Assembly (NCBI GenBank): GCA_963850765.1
Contig: CAWKMN010000009.1
Span: forward strand, 186,001 to 250,000
DNA length: 64,000 bases
Direction: 5' to 3'
Source of the DNA: CAWKMN01 sp963850765
GTDB taxonomy: Bacteria; Chloroflexota; Anaerolineae; Aggregatilineales; Aggregatilineaceae
A program made the position numbers and the translations under genes. A model generated the notes under the pieces. That model was not told where the DNA came from, did no database searches, and worked only from the letters and a program-made list of their open reading frames with translations. Positions 9,495 to 19,300 of the stretch are shown here, in pieces (positions within the stretch are counted from its first letter, which is position 1; each line of letters starts with the position of its first letter).

Positions 9495-9905
9495 ATGCCA
9501 AAGCAGCGCGTACTCATCCTATGCACCGGCAATTCGGCACGATCGCAGGTGGCCGAGGGGCTGTTACGCGCCAGGGCCGGGGATCGGTTCGAGGTGTTCA
9601 GCGCGGGCAGCAACCCGTCCGGGCGCGTGCTGCCGGGCGCGATCCAGGTGTTAGCCGAGATCGGGATCGACATCAGCGGCGCGCGATCCAAGAGCATGGC
9701 GGAATTTTACGGCCAGCCGTTTGATTATGTGCTGACCGTGTGCGACAATGCCGCCGAAGCCTGCCCGGTGTTCCCTGGCCCGGCGCAGCGCCATCACCGC
9801 GACTTCACCGACCCGGCGCGGTATCCTGAGGACGAACAGTTAGCCGTGTTCCGCCGCCTGCGCGACGACATCGATGCCTGGTTAAAAGAGTTGTTCCAGT
9901 TATAA
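9495..9905 (+). CDS. arsC: arsenate reductase, low-molecular-weight phosphatase fold
   Basis: 136 residues of the thioredoxin-coupled ArsC / LMW tyrosine phosphatase fold. The P-loop CTGNSARS is at 10-17 with nucleophile Cys10. Cys83 and Cys90 (TVCDNAAEACPVFPG) match the two resolving cysteines of Bacillus-type ArsC, which argues for arsenate reduction rather than protein phosphatase activity. An AAGGA site precedes ATG 9495. It lies upstream of hisS on the same strand with a 53-base gap, behind the candidate histidine leader. No arsenite exporter is adjacent. A second ArsC domain occurs at 15528-16280. Confidence 0.85.
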   Translation: MPKQRVLILCTGNSARSQVAEGLLRARAGDRFEVFSAGSNPSGRVLPGAIQVLAEIGIDISGARSKSMAEFYGQPFDYVLTVCDNAAEACPVFPGPAQRHHRDFTDPARYPEDEQLAVFRRLRDDIDAWLKELFQL

Positions 9906-9958
9906 ACGACCGTTTTCTGCGTCTTATTTTTTGCGCTAAACAGGGAGTGAGGAAGTCC

Positions 9959-11290
9959 ATGCCCAAGATCGAAACCCGACTGCCGAAAGGCATGCGCGAT
10001 TTTTTGCCCGAAGAGGTGATCAAGCGCGAGTACGTGTTCCGCGTGATCACCGAGGTATTCGAGACGTTCGGCTTTGAGCCGATCCAGACACCCGTGCTGG
10101 AAATGCGCGAGACGCTGCTGGGCAAATATGGCGACGAAGCCGAGAAGCTTATCTTTCAGGCGCAGCACCCCAATGGCAAGGAAGAACTCGCGCTGCGCTA
10201 CGATCTCACCGTGCCGCTGAGCCGCTATGTCGCCATGCACGAAAACGATCTGGTGATGCCCTTCCGCCGCTACCACATCGCCCCGGTGTGGCGTGCCGAG
10301 CGCCCGCAGAAAGGCCGCTACCGCGAGTTTTACCAGTGTGATGTGGACATCGCCGGGATCGAGAGCATGGCCGCCGACGCCGAGATCGTCAGCGTCGTGA
10401 CGACCACGCTGCGCCGCCTGGGATTCACCGACTTTAAGGTGAAGATCAACAACCGGAAGATCCTGAACGGGATCGGCGTGTACGCGGGTGTGCCCGACGC
10501 GCAGTTGGGCGATCTGTACCGCAGTGTGGATAAGTTGGACAAGATCGGGCTGGACGGCGTGACGCGGGAACTGCGCGAGAGCGGCATCGCGGACGACATG
10601 ATCCGCCGGCTGATGAACCTGCTCGAACTGCGCCAGGGCACGATCAAATCGCTTGGGCCGGTGCGCGAAGAACTGGACGGCATCGAGTCCGCGCAGCAGG
10701 GCATCCGCGAGCTTGAAGAGATGGTCGGCTATATGGGTTTCATGGGCGTCCCGCCGGAGAATTTTGAGGTCGATTTCGCGATGGTACGCGGCCTCAGCTA
10801 TTACACCGGCCCGATCTACGAGACGCACATCACCAAGCCGGATAATCTCGGCAGCGTGACCGGCGGCGGGCGCTACGACGAGCTGCTCGGCCTGTTCCGC
10901 ACCAAGAGTCTGCCGCTGACCGGCACCGCGCTCGGCGTAGAGCGGATCATCGACCTGATGGACCTGCTCGATCTCTACCCGGCGGAAATCACGAGCACGG
11001 TGGTGCAGGTGCTGGTGACGGTGTTTGACCCCGAGACGCAGGGTGAGTCGCTGCGGCTGGCGAACGAACTGCGCGCGGCGGGCATCCGCACCGAGGCGAT
11101 TATGCAGACCAATCGCAGCCTTGGCAAGCAGATTCAATACGCGGATCGCAAGGGGACGCCGGTGGTCGCGTTCCTGGGCGCGGATGAGATCAGCAGCGGG
11201 GTGGTGAAATTCAAGCGCCTGCGCGATGGCTACGAGGTCACGGTGCCGCGCGGCAGCGCTGCTCACACGGCGCGCGAGATGTTGGGGTAG
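9959..11290 (+). CDS. hisS: histidyl-tRNA synthetase
   Basis: Class II aminoacyl-tRNA synthetase charging tRNA-His, 443 residues, the usual length. N-terminal LPKGMRDFLP is typical. Motif 2 reads RAERPQKGRYREFYQCD at about 112-128, the histidine-binding segment SGGGRYDEL near 302 is shifted to TGGGRYDELL, and motif 3 is ALGVERI near 324. The C-terminal ~95 residues form the anticodon-binding domain. ATG 9959 is preferred over the in-frame GTG 9947, which overlaps the AGTGAGG ribosome site. Expression may be controlled by the histidine leader at 9233. The stop lies 6 bases before a heptad array. Confidence 0.95.
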   Translation: MPKIETRLPKGMRDFLPEEVIKREYVFRVITEVFETFGFEPIQTPVLEMRETLLGKYGDEAEKLIFQAQHPNGKEELALRYDLTVPLSRYVAMHENDLVMPFRRYHIAPVWRAERPQKGRYREFYQCDVDIAGIESMAADAEIVSVVTTTLRRLGFTDFKVKINNRKILNGIGVYAGVPDAQLGDLYRSVDKLDKIGLDGVTRELRESGIADDMIRRLMNLLELRQGTIKSLGPVREELDGIESAQQGIRELEEMVGYMGFMGVPPENFEVDFAMVRGLSYYTGPIYETHITKPDNLGSVTGGGRYDELLGLFRTKSLPLTGTALGVERIIDLMDLLDLYPAEITSTVVQVLVTVFDPETQGESLRLANELRAAGIRTEAIMQTNRSLGKQIQYADRKGTPVVAFLGADEISSGVVKFKRLRDGYEVTVPRGSAAHTAREMLG

Positions 11291-11296
11291 AAGCTG

Positions 11297-11600
11297 GCGA
11301 TTAGCGGTTAGCTGTTGGCGGTTGGCTTTACCTCACCCCCCGGCCCCCTCTCCACGCGCGGAGAGGGGGAGCCGGTTCACGACCTTCTATTTACATGAAA
11401 ACCGTAGGGGCGCGGGCTTGCCCCGCCCAATAGGGGCAGGTTTGCAAACCTGTCCCTACGATACGTTCTGTCGATTTAAGGGAAAATCTGAGGGGCGTAT
11501 TAATCCGGCCTACAAATTGTACAATCATCCTTGGTGGGATTGGGCTTGCCCTGCCAAAATGGGCAACCCAAGGGTTGCCCCTACAAAGAGAGGGGTGAGG
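11297..11600. repeat. gap filled with heptad array and GTAGGGGC palindromes
   Basis: Begins with four 7-mers GCGATTA GCGGTTA GCTGTTG GCGGTTG (11297-11324), then a CCTCACCCCC hairpin with CCCCTCTCC/GGAGAGGGG (about 11331-11373). A compound palindrome with GTAGGGGCG and CCCTAC ends follows (11404-11459), then GGGCAACCCAAGGGTTGCCC (about 11561-11580). No coding signal. Confidence 0.6.
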
Positions 11601-11602
11601 CT

Positions 11603-12168
11603 TTACCCCCCACCTTCGCCGCCGACGTGGGTATTCAGCCAGCCGCGCGGCAGATCGATGTTAAAATACACTGGCGTGGTCTCAGTCGACTCGGCGGCGC
11701 GGACCTTCCAGAACGTCGAACCAGTGCCCGTCATGCTGAACCAGCGACTGCTCGGTGGGCGTAAAGCCCATCACACGCAGCATGGTATATTCTTCCGGCA
11801 CGCTGAGCACGATAATCGCGCGGTCGTAGTCGCGCCCGTCGCCCGTCGCCAGGATCGCGCGGATGAGCCCCGTGGCCCATGCGCGATGATAAGCAGATTC
11901 CTCGGGGTGTTCGAGCAGCGTATGCACGTAATCGGCCGCCATGTGCGCTTCGATGTCCAGATAGTGAACATCCAGCAGGCGGTTGATCGCCTCGAGCGCG
12001 GCTTGCTTTTTCGCCGCTGTGCAGCGCCTCACTCAGCGCGTGGATATTCTCCGCATCGTGATGATAGGGGTTGTATTCGTCCGAATGGGCATACGCCATC
12101 CGCAGGGCGTGAAAATCCGCGCCGGCAGGATCAGCCTGAGCCGCGGCCAGCAGATCACGATAGGTCAT
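11603..12168 (-). CDS. DUF4919-like protein, two frameshifts
   Basis: Start ATG 12168 with GAGGAC upstream gives MTYRDLLAAAQADPAGADFH..., a family whose N-terminus reads LRMAYAHSDEYNPY. One base must be skipped in the A-run at 12007-12011 (SGEK to AALEAINRLL) and another near 11701-11709 (DVLE to VRAAESTETT). The protein then ends VYFNIDLPRGWL...GGEGGG at a TAA at 11603. The whole is about 187 residues, mostly helical. The resemblance to DUF4919 (short helical protein, C-terminal YFxxxxPxG) is from memory of the family pattern, and function is unknown. Confidence 0.6.
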
Positions 12169-12195
12169 GGTGGTGTCCTCGAACTGGAATGCCTC

Positions 12196-12315
12196 TTTAC
12201 CCCTCCCTAAATCCCTCCCCGCGCGCGGAGAGGGACTTGAAGCGCATTGTCCCCCTTTCTCTGCTTGCGGGGAAAGGGGGTGCCGACCAAAGGTCGGACG
12301 GGGGATAGGGGTAAG
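12196..12315. repeat. double-hairpin element, TTTACCCCT type
   Basis: TTTACCCCTCCCTAAATCCC at the left and GGGGGATAGGGGTAAG at the right, with CCCGCGCGCGGAGAGGG and CCCCTTTCTC...GGGGAAAGGGG hairpins inside. Near the right end is CCGACC AAA GGTCGG. It fills the gap between the DUF4919-like gene start and purC. Confidence 0.7.
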
Positions 12316-12344
12316 CTTTCTGTATGTGCTCTGAACCCGGCCCC

Positions 12345-13316
12345 TTAACCAACAACGTGGGCGTAGTGCAGCGCCACCATGATCCGCTTGTGGGCGGGGT
12401 AACTGGCGGGCATAAACGGGCGGCCGGACAGCAGTTCCAAGACGCGCTGGTAGCGCTGGCTGATGGTGATGATCATATCATCCGTGAGCGGTGGCAGCGT
12501 TTCCTTATCGCTGAAGCCCTGCGCCTGATACCACAGCCGCACAAATTCCTTGTCGAAGTTCTCCGGCTCCTCGCCCGCCTCGAACAGCTCGTCGTAAGTA
12601 TCCGCCCGCCAGAAGCGGCTGCTGTCGGGGGTGTGCAGCTCATCGATCAGCACCAGATCGCCATTGAGATCCAGCCCAAACTCGTATTTGCTGTCCACCA
12701 GGATCAGATCGGCCAGGATGCACAACTGCCGCCCGCGCAAAAACAGCTTGAGCGCCATCTCCTGAATGCGCTCCCACAGCGCCGGATGCACGCCGTTTTT
12801 GATCACTTCTTCGTGGGTGAGCGGGTGATCGTGGGCGCGGCCGAATTCCTTCGAGGCGGCCGTGACGATCGGGTGCTCAAGTTCCTGGTTTTTGCGCAGC
12901 CCATCCGGGAAATCGATGCCATAAATGCGGCTCTTGCCCTGCTCGTACTGCTTCCACAGGCTGGCCGGCGTAATGCCGCTGATAAAGCCGCGCACCACGA
13001 CGGCGACCGGCAGCGGATTGGCCGTCAGGGCGATCGTCACGTTGGGATCGGGCACATCGATCACGTGGTTGGGCAGAATATCGGCGGTGTGCTCGAACCA
13101 CCAGTTGGTCAGCTGGTTCAAGACCTGCCCTTTGTATGGCACCTGCCCCACAGGCTGATTAAACACGTTAAAGCGGTCGGTGGAGACGATCACCCGCCGG
13201 CCGTCCGGCAGCGCATAATTATCGCTAACCTGGCCGCGTTCCGCCTGGAGACTGGGGATTTCGAGTGATTCGAGTGCCATGCTGATAGCGGGGCGGATTT
13301 GTCCGGGCGTCAACAT
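12345..13316 (-). CDS. purC: phosphoribosylaminoimidazole-succinocarboxamide synthase
   Basis: SAICAR synthase of purine synthesis: joins aspartate to CAIR with ATP. 323 residues, closer to the longer Ade1-like form than the ~240-residue E. coli enzyme. Recognisable segments are GQVSDNYALPDGRRVIVSTDRFNVF (split here by the nucleotide-binding region), VVVRGFISGITPASLW, LILVDSKYEFG and IDELHTPDSSRFW, the last two being signature motifs of the family. ATG 13316 follows an AAAGGG. Stands alone; no other pur genes are visible, although prs at 59.3 kb supplies the pathway precursor. Confidence 0.93.
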   Translation of the reverse strand: MLTPGQIRPAISMALESLEIPSLQAERGQVSDNYALPDGRRVIVSTDRFNVFNQPVGQVPYKGQVLNQLTNWWFEHTADILPNHVIDVPDPNVTIALTANPLPVAVVVRGFISGITPASLWKQYEQGKSRIYGIDFPDGLRKNQELEHPIVTAASKEFGRAHDHPLTHEEVIKNGVHPALWERIQEMALKLFLRGRQLCILADLILVDSKYEFGLDLNGDLVLIDELHTPDSSRFWRADTYDELFEAGEEPENFDKEFVRLWYQAQGFSDKETLPPLTDDMIITISQRYQRVLELLSGRPFMPASYPAHKRIMVALHYAHVVG

Positions 13317-13439
13317 GTTCGGGCCCTTTCATGCGTCTCGTTGTTCGTTATCATAGTACCCAATGATAATGCGGAATGGTTTTTGTGGGAAATCGGGCCG
13401 GGGGGATAAAAATGGCAGCAAACCCGGCGCGGAGGAGGC

Positions 13440-13622
13440 AGGGAGATCTGCCGGGGACTACAAGCCCCCGGCTCACTATCGGAAGGGCCGTGAACGGCCC
13501 TGGTTCCACGCTTTTTTCCGCGTTTGATGATTAGACGGCATAGCGGCCCTGATCACGCGCGATCCGGTGAGCGCCCTTGAGGGCGCTTCCGGTATATAGC
13601 CGGGTCGTTGCACGGCCCGGCG
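13440..13622. repeat. composite GCCGGG hairpin repeat
   Basis: The gap 13317-13626 holds CCGGGGACTACAAGCCCCCGG, then GGGCCGTGAACGGCCC (about 13485-13500), AGCGCCCTTGAGGGCGCT (about 13570) and GCCGGGTCGTTGCACGGCCC (about 13600). Near-identical pieces occur at 55545-55692 and 58068-58196. Each copy is a string of four hairpins separated by CCGGTA-like linkers. Confidence 0.7.
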
Positions 13623-13626
13623 GGGC

Positions 13627-14697
13627 TTATTGATACTGCCCCGTGCTGTAGACGTACACAAAGGGCTTTTCGTAGCCGCCGTCCATACTCCAATTGAAGG
13701 CCCAATGCGCGTCGGTGATGGTCAGGTTGACGCAGCCGTGACTGTGCCGGTAGCCAAATCCGTCGTGCCAATAGGTGCCGTGCAGCGAGATCGCCTGATC
13801 GTAATACATCACCCAGGGCACGTTCTCCAGCGAATAAAAGTCGGAGCCGCCTTCCGCGCCGCTCATGAACCCGTTGATCTGCCGCGACCACACGTTATAC
13901 AGGCCCTCGTTGGTCGGCCAGTCTTCCAGGCCGGACGACACGAGCGTGGCGAACACCGGCGTAGCTTCTTCATACGCGATCATCACCTGCTCGTACAGGT
14001 TGATGGCGAACCAGCGGCCCTTGACCTCGGGCGGGCGCTCGACAAACTGCACGCGCGCCACGTTGGTCTGCTTGACCCATGCTTCCGGCCCAACCAGATA
14101 CCATTCCCAGCCGTCAAGCTCGACGGTGGCGAAGATGTTGACGCGCGTATAGCGCTCGAGGATGGGGCGGGCCTGATCGCCGGCCGCGCCGGGGTTAGGG
14201 CTGGGATAGTTCGGCACCAGCACCCAGGCCATCGGATACGCCAGTTCACCGTCGAGATAGACGCCGGTAAACTCGCTCGGCCGCGCGATCGCAAGCTGGC
14301 TGGCGGGCATCCACTGCCCGTCGTTGATCTGGATCCAATCCCCCTGCTGGCCGGTCACGGTCACGTAGTTGAAGCCCTCGTCGATCGAGCCGACCGCGTT
14401 GCCGCCGGGCGCGTCATAGATGGTGGCCGTGCCGCCGACAATCCGCCGGAAGGCAAAGCGCGCGATCTCCTGCGAGTTGGGGGCCAGCGGGCGGACATCC
14501 GGCTCGGGATGCAGCAGCATCTCGTCCAGCAGCATTTGATATGCCACGCTCGGCAGCCCGGCGGTGCAGCCTGGCCCAAACGGATCCGACAGGCAGGCGG
14601 ATCCCTCTGGCCCGCTGGCGCTAACCGCGCCGAAGGGCAGCGACGACGCCACGATCACCAGCAGACTTGTCAGGATAAAGAGGCGGCGATGAATCAC
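13627..14697 (-). CDS. L,D-transpeptidase (YkuD) with SH3-like domain
   Basis: Exported cell-wall cross-linking enzyme of 356 residues. The signal peptide is MIHRRLFILTSLLVIVASS with cleavage near VSA. A central region at about 85-130 (TIYDAPGGNAVGSIDEGFNYV) has the look of an SH3-type wall-binding domain. The YkuD catalytic domain is at the C-terminus with HGTYWHDGFG and SHGCVNL carrying catalytic His and Cys (about residues 300-325). It makes 3-3 cross-links or attaches proteins to peptidoglycan in characterised relatives. Monocistronic, flanked by repeats. Confidence 0.88.
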   Translation of the reverse strand: MIHRRLFILTSLLVIVASSLPFGAVSASGPEGSACLSDPFGPGCTAGLPSVAYQMLLDEMLLHPEPDVRPLAPNSQEIARFAFRRIVGGTATIYDAPGGNAVGSIDEGFNYVTVTGQQGDWIQINDGQWMPASQLAIARPSEFTGVYLDGELAYPMAWVLVPNYPSPNPGAAGDQARPILERYTRVNIFATVELDGWEWYLVGPEAWVKQTNVARVQFVERPPEVKGRWFAINLYEQVMIAYEEATPVFATLVSSGLEDWPTNEGLYNVWSRQINGFMSGAEGGSDFYSLENVPWVMYYDQAISLHGTYWHDGFGYRHSHGCVNLTITDAHWAFNWSMDGGYEKPFVYVYSTGQYQ

Positions 14698-14774
14698 GAA
14701 TGACCTCCTGAAATAGTTTACAGTACACAGTTGTTCGTTATTGATTGTTCAGTCGGAGCGTCGGGCACGGAGCC

Positions 14775-15218
14775 CTATCCCCCTCGCAGGATACTGATCG
14801 CCTTCACGATCCGTCGCTGCCGGGTTTCGGCGGTCTTGGCCTGCTCGATGGCGAGGACATGCTGCCGCTTATGACTGTATGACAGGCGCTCGAAAATGCG
14901 CTTGGCTTCCTCGTCCTGGTCCAGCGCCTCGGCAAAATCCGGGGGCACCACGACCTCGCGCGGCTCCGTATCCAGTTCGACGTCCACTTCGACGTCATCA
15001 CCGGCCGCGACCCCGGCCCCCGCCCGATGTTCGGCGCTGAGCGGGATAAAGTATTCCCCACTATAGGGAGCGATACTGCTGCGGTAGCGGTAATCGCCAA
15101 TCGTCACAAGAACCTTGGGCCGTTTCCCCTGTCCAAGACCTTCGACAACGTCTGCCGGGACCGGAATCCCTGTCGCCGTTTTACCTTCAAGCTGGATGAC
15201 TGAACGGAATTTCATCAT
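14775..15218 (-). CDS. YdeI/OmpD-associated, DUF1905-containing protein
   Basis: 147 residues in two parts. An N-terminal beta-barrel-like DUF1905 domain (about 1-95) runs from FRSVIQLEGKTATGIPVP to DDVEVDVELDTEPREVVVP. A helical YdeI segment follows with FAEALDQDEEAKRIFERLSYSHKRQHVLAIEQAKTAETRQRR (given in parts: the SYSHKRQHV and TRQRRI motifs are characteristic). Cytosolic, function poorly defined. Starts at ATG 15218 (MMKFRS). Confidence 0.82.
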   Translation of the reverse strand: MMKFRSVIQLEGKTATGIPVPADVVEGLGQGKRPKVLVTIGDYRYRSSIAPYSGEYFIPLSAEHRAGAGVAAGDDVEVDVELDTEPREVVVPPDFAEALDQDEEAKRIFERLSYSHKRQHVLAIEQAKTAETRQRRIVKAISILRGG

Positions 15219-15400
15219 GGCCTCTGGTAACTGAAGACTATGAAGTGTCGGCGGACGGCTGGCAGTTGATCGCTGTCAACTGACGTGACCGGATTCTACC
15301 AAATCTGCGCAGAGGATGGTAGACGGTCGGCGGGCGGTTAGCCTACGTATTGACACTTCAAGGCAGGTTAGCCCAATTCAGAACCGGAGCAGACGGCAAG

Positions 15401-15452
15401 TAGGGGCGACTCGGTGGGTCGCCCTGGGCGGGTTTGTTAACCCGCCCCTACA
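15401..15452. repeat. GTAGGGGC palindromic repeat
   Basis: GTAGGGGCGACTCGGTGGG followed by GGGCGGGTTTGTTAACCCGC and ending GCCCCTAC. The same modules recur at 8178, 27009 and 3336. It lies in the 15219-15527 gap, which otherwise contains a CCACCGCATGGGAGGGG fragment and no gene. Confidence 0.55.
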
Positions 15453-15527
15453 AAGCCGCGCCATGATGAGTTCCATGTTTCGGCGAAATTTCTCTCCACC
15501 GCATGGGAGGGGCTTGCTTACATCGGG

Positions 15528-16280
15528 TTACGAGGCGTCATCCGCGAGGCGGAGGGCAAAATAGGACAGCCGCAGCACGAGCTCGTCATAAAGCTCGCGG
15601 GCCATCCGAAGCTGATCCGCCCGGACGTCGATCCCGTCCACCGGGTCGCGCAGGGACCAGTGAATATAATGCCGGTAGCGCAGGCTGTCGGGGATCGAAT
15701 TTTCATGCACGATGTCGCAGACCGTGATCAGGTAATCAAACTCGACGTCAGGCAGGTCCACATACCGCTTGGCGAAAAAACCGTCGAGCGAAATCTGGTG
15801 GTCGGCCAGCACTTGCAGCGTAACCGCGGGCAGCGGCGGTCCGCAGTCTTCCAGCCCGGCGCTGTAGACTTCCAGCGTGGGCGGAGCATAGTGGCGGGCG
15901 AGCACTTCCGCGATGGCCGAACGAGACGCATTACACCGGCACAGGAACAGCACCCGGCACGGGGTCTTGATCGCGGAAAAATCAGGTGTATCCGGGGGCG
16001 CGTGATGCTGCCACCACGTGGCAAATGCGCGGGCCGCGTGCAGATCGGCGGAGTAATAGTGGCGGCGCGCGTCGCCAATGCTCTGCACGGCGCGGATCAG
16101 GCCGGACATGCACATCATATTCAGGTGATGTGATAGGAGATTCTGTCGCAGGCCGGTGGCTTCCATGAGTTCGGAATTCGTCCGGTCGCTGACCAGCAGC
16201 AGTTCATACAGGTGCAGCCGGTTCGGATCGGCCAGTGCCTTAAGCGTGCGAATAATTTGGGATTGTGCCAGCATACGCAA
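15528..16280 (-). CDS. ArsR-family repressor fused to ArsC-type phosphatase domain
   Basis: 250 residues. The N-terminal winged helix (about 8-85: LKALADPNRLHLYELLL, ELMEATGLRQNLLSHHL) is an ArsR-type DNA-binding domain without an obvious CxC metal site. The C-terminal domain (about 106-250) is an LMW phosphatase/ArsC fold with P-loop CRCNASRS at 114-121 (Cys114-x5-Arg120), a later cysteine in TVCD (188) and an RDP aspartate near 212. A fusion of sensor and arsenate reductase suggests coupled regulation and detoxification, but the normal second resolving cysteine (CP pair) is absent, so phosphatase chemistry or pure sensing are alternatives. Confidence 0.85.
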   Translation of the reverse strand: MRMLAQSQIIRTLKALADPNRLHLYELLLVSDRTNSELMEATGLRQNLLSHHLNMMCMSGLIRAVQSIGDARRHYYSADLHAARAFATWWQHHAPPDTPDFSAIKTPCRVLFLCRCNASRSAIAEVLARHYAPPTLEVYSAGLEDCGPPLPAVTLQVLADHQISLDGFFAKRYVDLPDVEFDYLITVCDIVHENSIPDSLRYRHYIHWSLRDPVDGIDVRADQLRMARELYDELVLRLSYFALRLADDAS

Positions 16281-16370
16281 ATCGTTTCGTTAGAGTGGAT
16301 AGATCTATTGTATCGCTGGCCCGGTCATTGCATCAGTTATATGTGATGCATTTTCGGTAGCCAGTTGTCA

Positions 16371-19300
16371 TCACTCCAACGAGCGCGCGACTTGCTCAAT
16401 CACCCAGCGCAGGTTCGCATTCCGCACCGCTTCGAGCGCCGATCCGCACGCAAACTGCGCCGTGTCGAGATCCTCCTGTTCCTCGGCCTGCTGGACCGCC
16501 GCCAGCCACGCCAGCGCCCGGCCGTCCGCGTCAGGATCGCTGGTGCTCAGTTCGTCGCGCCGTCCGCCCAGCGTATCGATCAGCGCGCGGATCGTGTCCG
16601 CGCTGTCCTGCGGCTGGTTCAACTGGGCATGCGCATAGGCGATCATGGCGTGGATCGATGCCACGTCTTTCAGGTTCGGACGGCTGCTGCGGTTGAGCAG
16701 CGCCAACGACTGCCGCGCCGCGTCGAGCATGCCGCGCCGCCGTTCCAGTTCGGACAGCGTTTCGCGCAGATCGTCGGATGCCCGCCGCGCATAATGGACG
16801 TAAACGGTCGCTTTCTGGTAATACTCGGCGGCCTTTTCGAGATCGCCGGACGCGCGATACGTATCCGCGATGGCCTGCAAGGTGCCGCTGATCCGCTCGT
16901 CGCTGCGCGGGACGTTCTGGCCTTCGATCTCCAACGCTTCGTTGAGCGCCTTGAGCGCCTGGGCGTGCTGCCGGTGCGTACCATACAGGCGGCCGAGCGT
17001 GCGCAGCGTCTCGGCATAGGCGGCGGGCTGCAAGCGGCGATCCATGTAGACGAGTGCCTCGTGATGGCGAGTGATGGCCGCGTCGAGATTGCCGGCGTCT
17101 TCCTGCGCGGCGGCCAGGAATTGCAGAGTCTGGACAAGACGGGCGTTGGCCTGCTGCGGCTGTACCTTTTCGATGTCGAGCGCGCGCTGCAAGGGTTCGA
17201 CCGCGTCCGCCGGCCGCCCCGCCTCGTGGATGGTCCGCCCCAGGGTGCGCCATGCGGACGCCGCCGGCACCGATCCCGCTGCGAAGTGGCGCAGCGCCTC
17301 GCGGAACGAGACTTCGGCCTCGGTGAACTGGCCCTGGCTGCGATACGCTTCCGCGATGGCGTGATGGGTCAGGCCCATTTCGAGCGGCGACGAATCCGGC
17401 AGGTCGCGTGAGAGGTCGAGCGCCTCTGTCCAGACGTCGCGGGCCTCGTCGTAGCGCTCCATCTGCGCGTAGGCGCGGCCCATGTTGCGCAGGCTGTCGA
17501 TCCGCTCGCGGGAGAGTATCGGCGCGGGCTGGTGCGACAGCGCCGCCTGATAATTCTGGATCGCCAGCCCCAGCCGCCCGCCCTCGCGGTGGACATTCGC
17601 CAGTTCGCGCAAAACCTGCCCCAGTTCCTCGACCGTGCCCCAGGACTCGGTGGCGTCGCGCGTCTGCTCGTAAAGCTGCACGGCGCTCTGATCGCCCATC
17701 GCCGCCGTGACGCGTGCCAGCAGGTGCAGCAGATCGCGCGATTGGCGGGGCGCATCGGCTTTTTCCAGCACGTTGAGCGCGCGGCGGTAGGCGCGGGCGG
17801 CTTCGGCGGGCTGGCCCTGCGCTTCGTGCGTGCGCCCCAGCGAGTGCAGCACATCCGCCGTGTGGGTGGGACTGGTGCCTTCCACGTCGCGCAGCGCGGC
17901 CAATCCTTCCTCATACACGTCGATCGCCTCGGCATAACGGTTCAGACCGCCGAGCGTGTGTGCGGTGGTGGTCAGCACGCGCGCCACGGAATCGGGGTGA
18001 TCGGCGCGGTTGAGCAGCGGCAGCGCGGTCCGCAGGCTCTCCACGGCATCGCCCGGCTGGCCCATCTCAAGCTGGATGGTGGCGATCGTCTCCTGGACCA
18101 GCCCTTTGGAGTGCGGTTCCGGCTCGTGCTCAAACGCGGTGCGCAGATAGGACAGCGCGGCGGCGGTATCGCCCAGCTTCCAGTACGCGCGCCCGCAAAG
18201 CTCGTGCGCCAGGGCATAAGTCGGGGCGTGCCCTTCGCGGACCTCATCCGCCAGCAGCGGCTCCAGCGTGATAATCGCTTCCTCGCCGCGATCGAGCACC
18301 ATGTACGCTTCGCCCAGATCGCGGATCGCGGCCCAGGCGGCATGCGTGCCGGAAAAATGCAGTGCGGCTGTTTCCAGTCCTGCCGTGGCGACCTCAAGCG
18401 CCAGCGTGGGGCGATCTTCGGCCAGCAGCGATCGAGCCGCGAGTCCCAGTACCAGCACGCGCACCCCCGGCCGGGGATCGGCGGCGGCTTCGTTGGCGCG
18501 CACGGCCAGCACCTTCGCCCACTCATCGAGCGACTGGCGGGCACGGATCGGGCGCTGGACGGCCTGCTGCGTGCGCGCGCGGAGTGCCTGCGCGATGCCA
18601 AAGTACATCAGGTCATAATCCGTGTGTTTGGACAGGTCGTCGATGATCTCCTGTGCCACGTCGAGCGCGTTGGGCAGACGTCCCGCCGCGAACAGTGCGC
18701 GGTGCAGCGCGAACTGCGTCATCAGATAACCGTGGGGATCGGCAGCCTGCTTTTTGTGGCTGAGCGCGCGCCGGTAATTGGCGATCGGCCCGCTCGTGCT
18801 CGCCGCGCTTCCAGTACGTGTCCGCGAGGTGATGCAGGGCCATGCCGACTCGGGCGTCGTCGCGCTCCGGGAGCGCCTGCGCGTGTTCCGCTTCGCCGTT
18901 GAACGCTTCGAGCGCGCCGAGATAATCCCCAACCGACCACAGCGCGCGGCCCAGCGTGCGGTAAGCGTCGGCGAGATCGGCTGTCGCGCCCACCTGCCGG
19001 AGCTGGACCAACGCATCCCGCGCCATGGTAATGGCGGACTCGGTATCGCCCGCCGCAAAATGGACCGCCGCCAGCAGGCGCAGCGTCCGGCCCAGGCGCA
19101 CGGGATCGGGCGTATCTTCGCCCCGGTGGATTGCCAGCGCGGATTCCAGGCTCTCGCGGGCGGCGGGATACTGGCCGCTGCTGGCGAAGGCCGCTCCCAG
19201 ACCGCGCAGGGCTTTCGCGCGCACTCCCTCCGCGCCGTTCTCGATGCAGCAGTCCAGCGCGGCGTGATACCCGGCCACGGCCTGCTCGACTCCGCCTTGC

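Noticed and set aside
9794..11266. 490-residue reading frame antisense to hisS
   Set aside because: Shadow of hisS; histidine/arginine/glutamine-rich composition and no motif.
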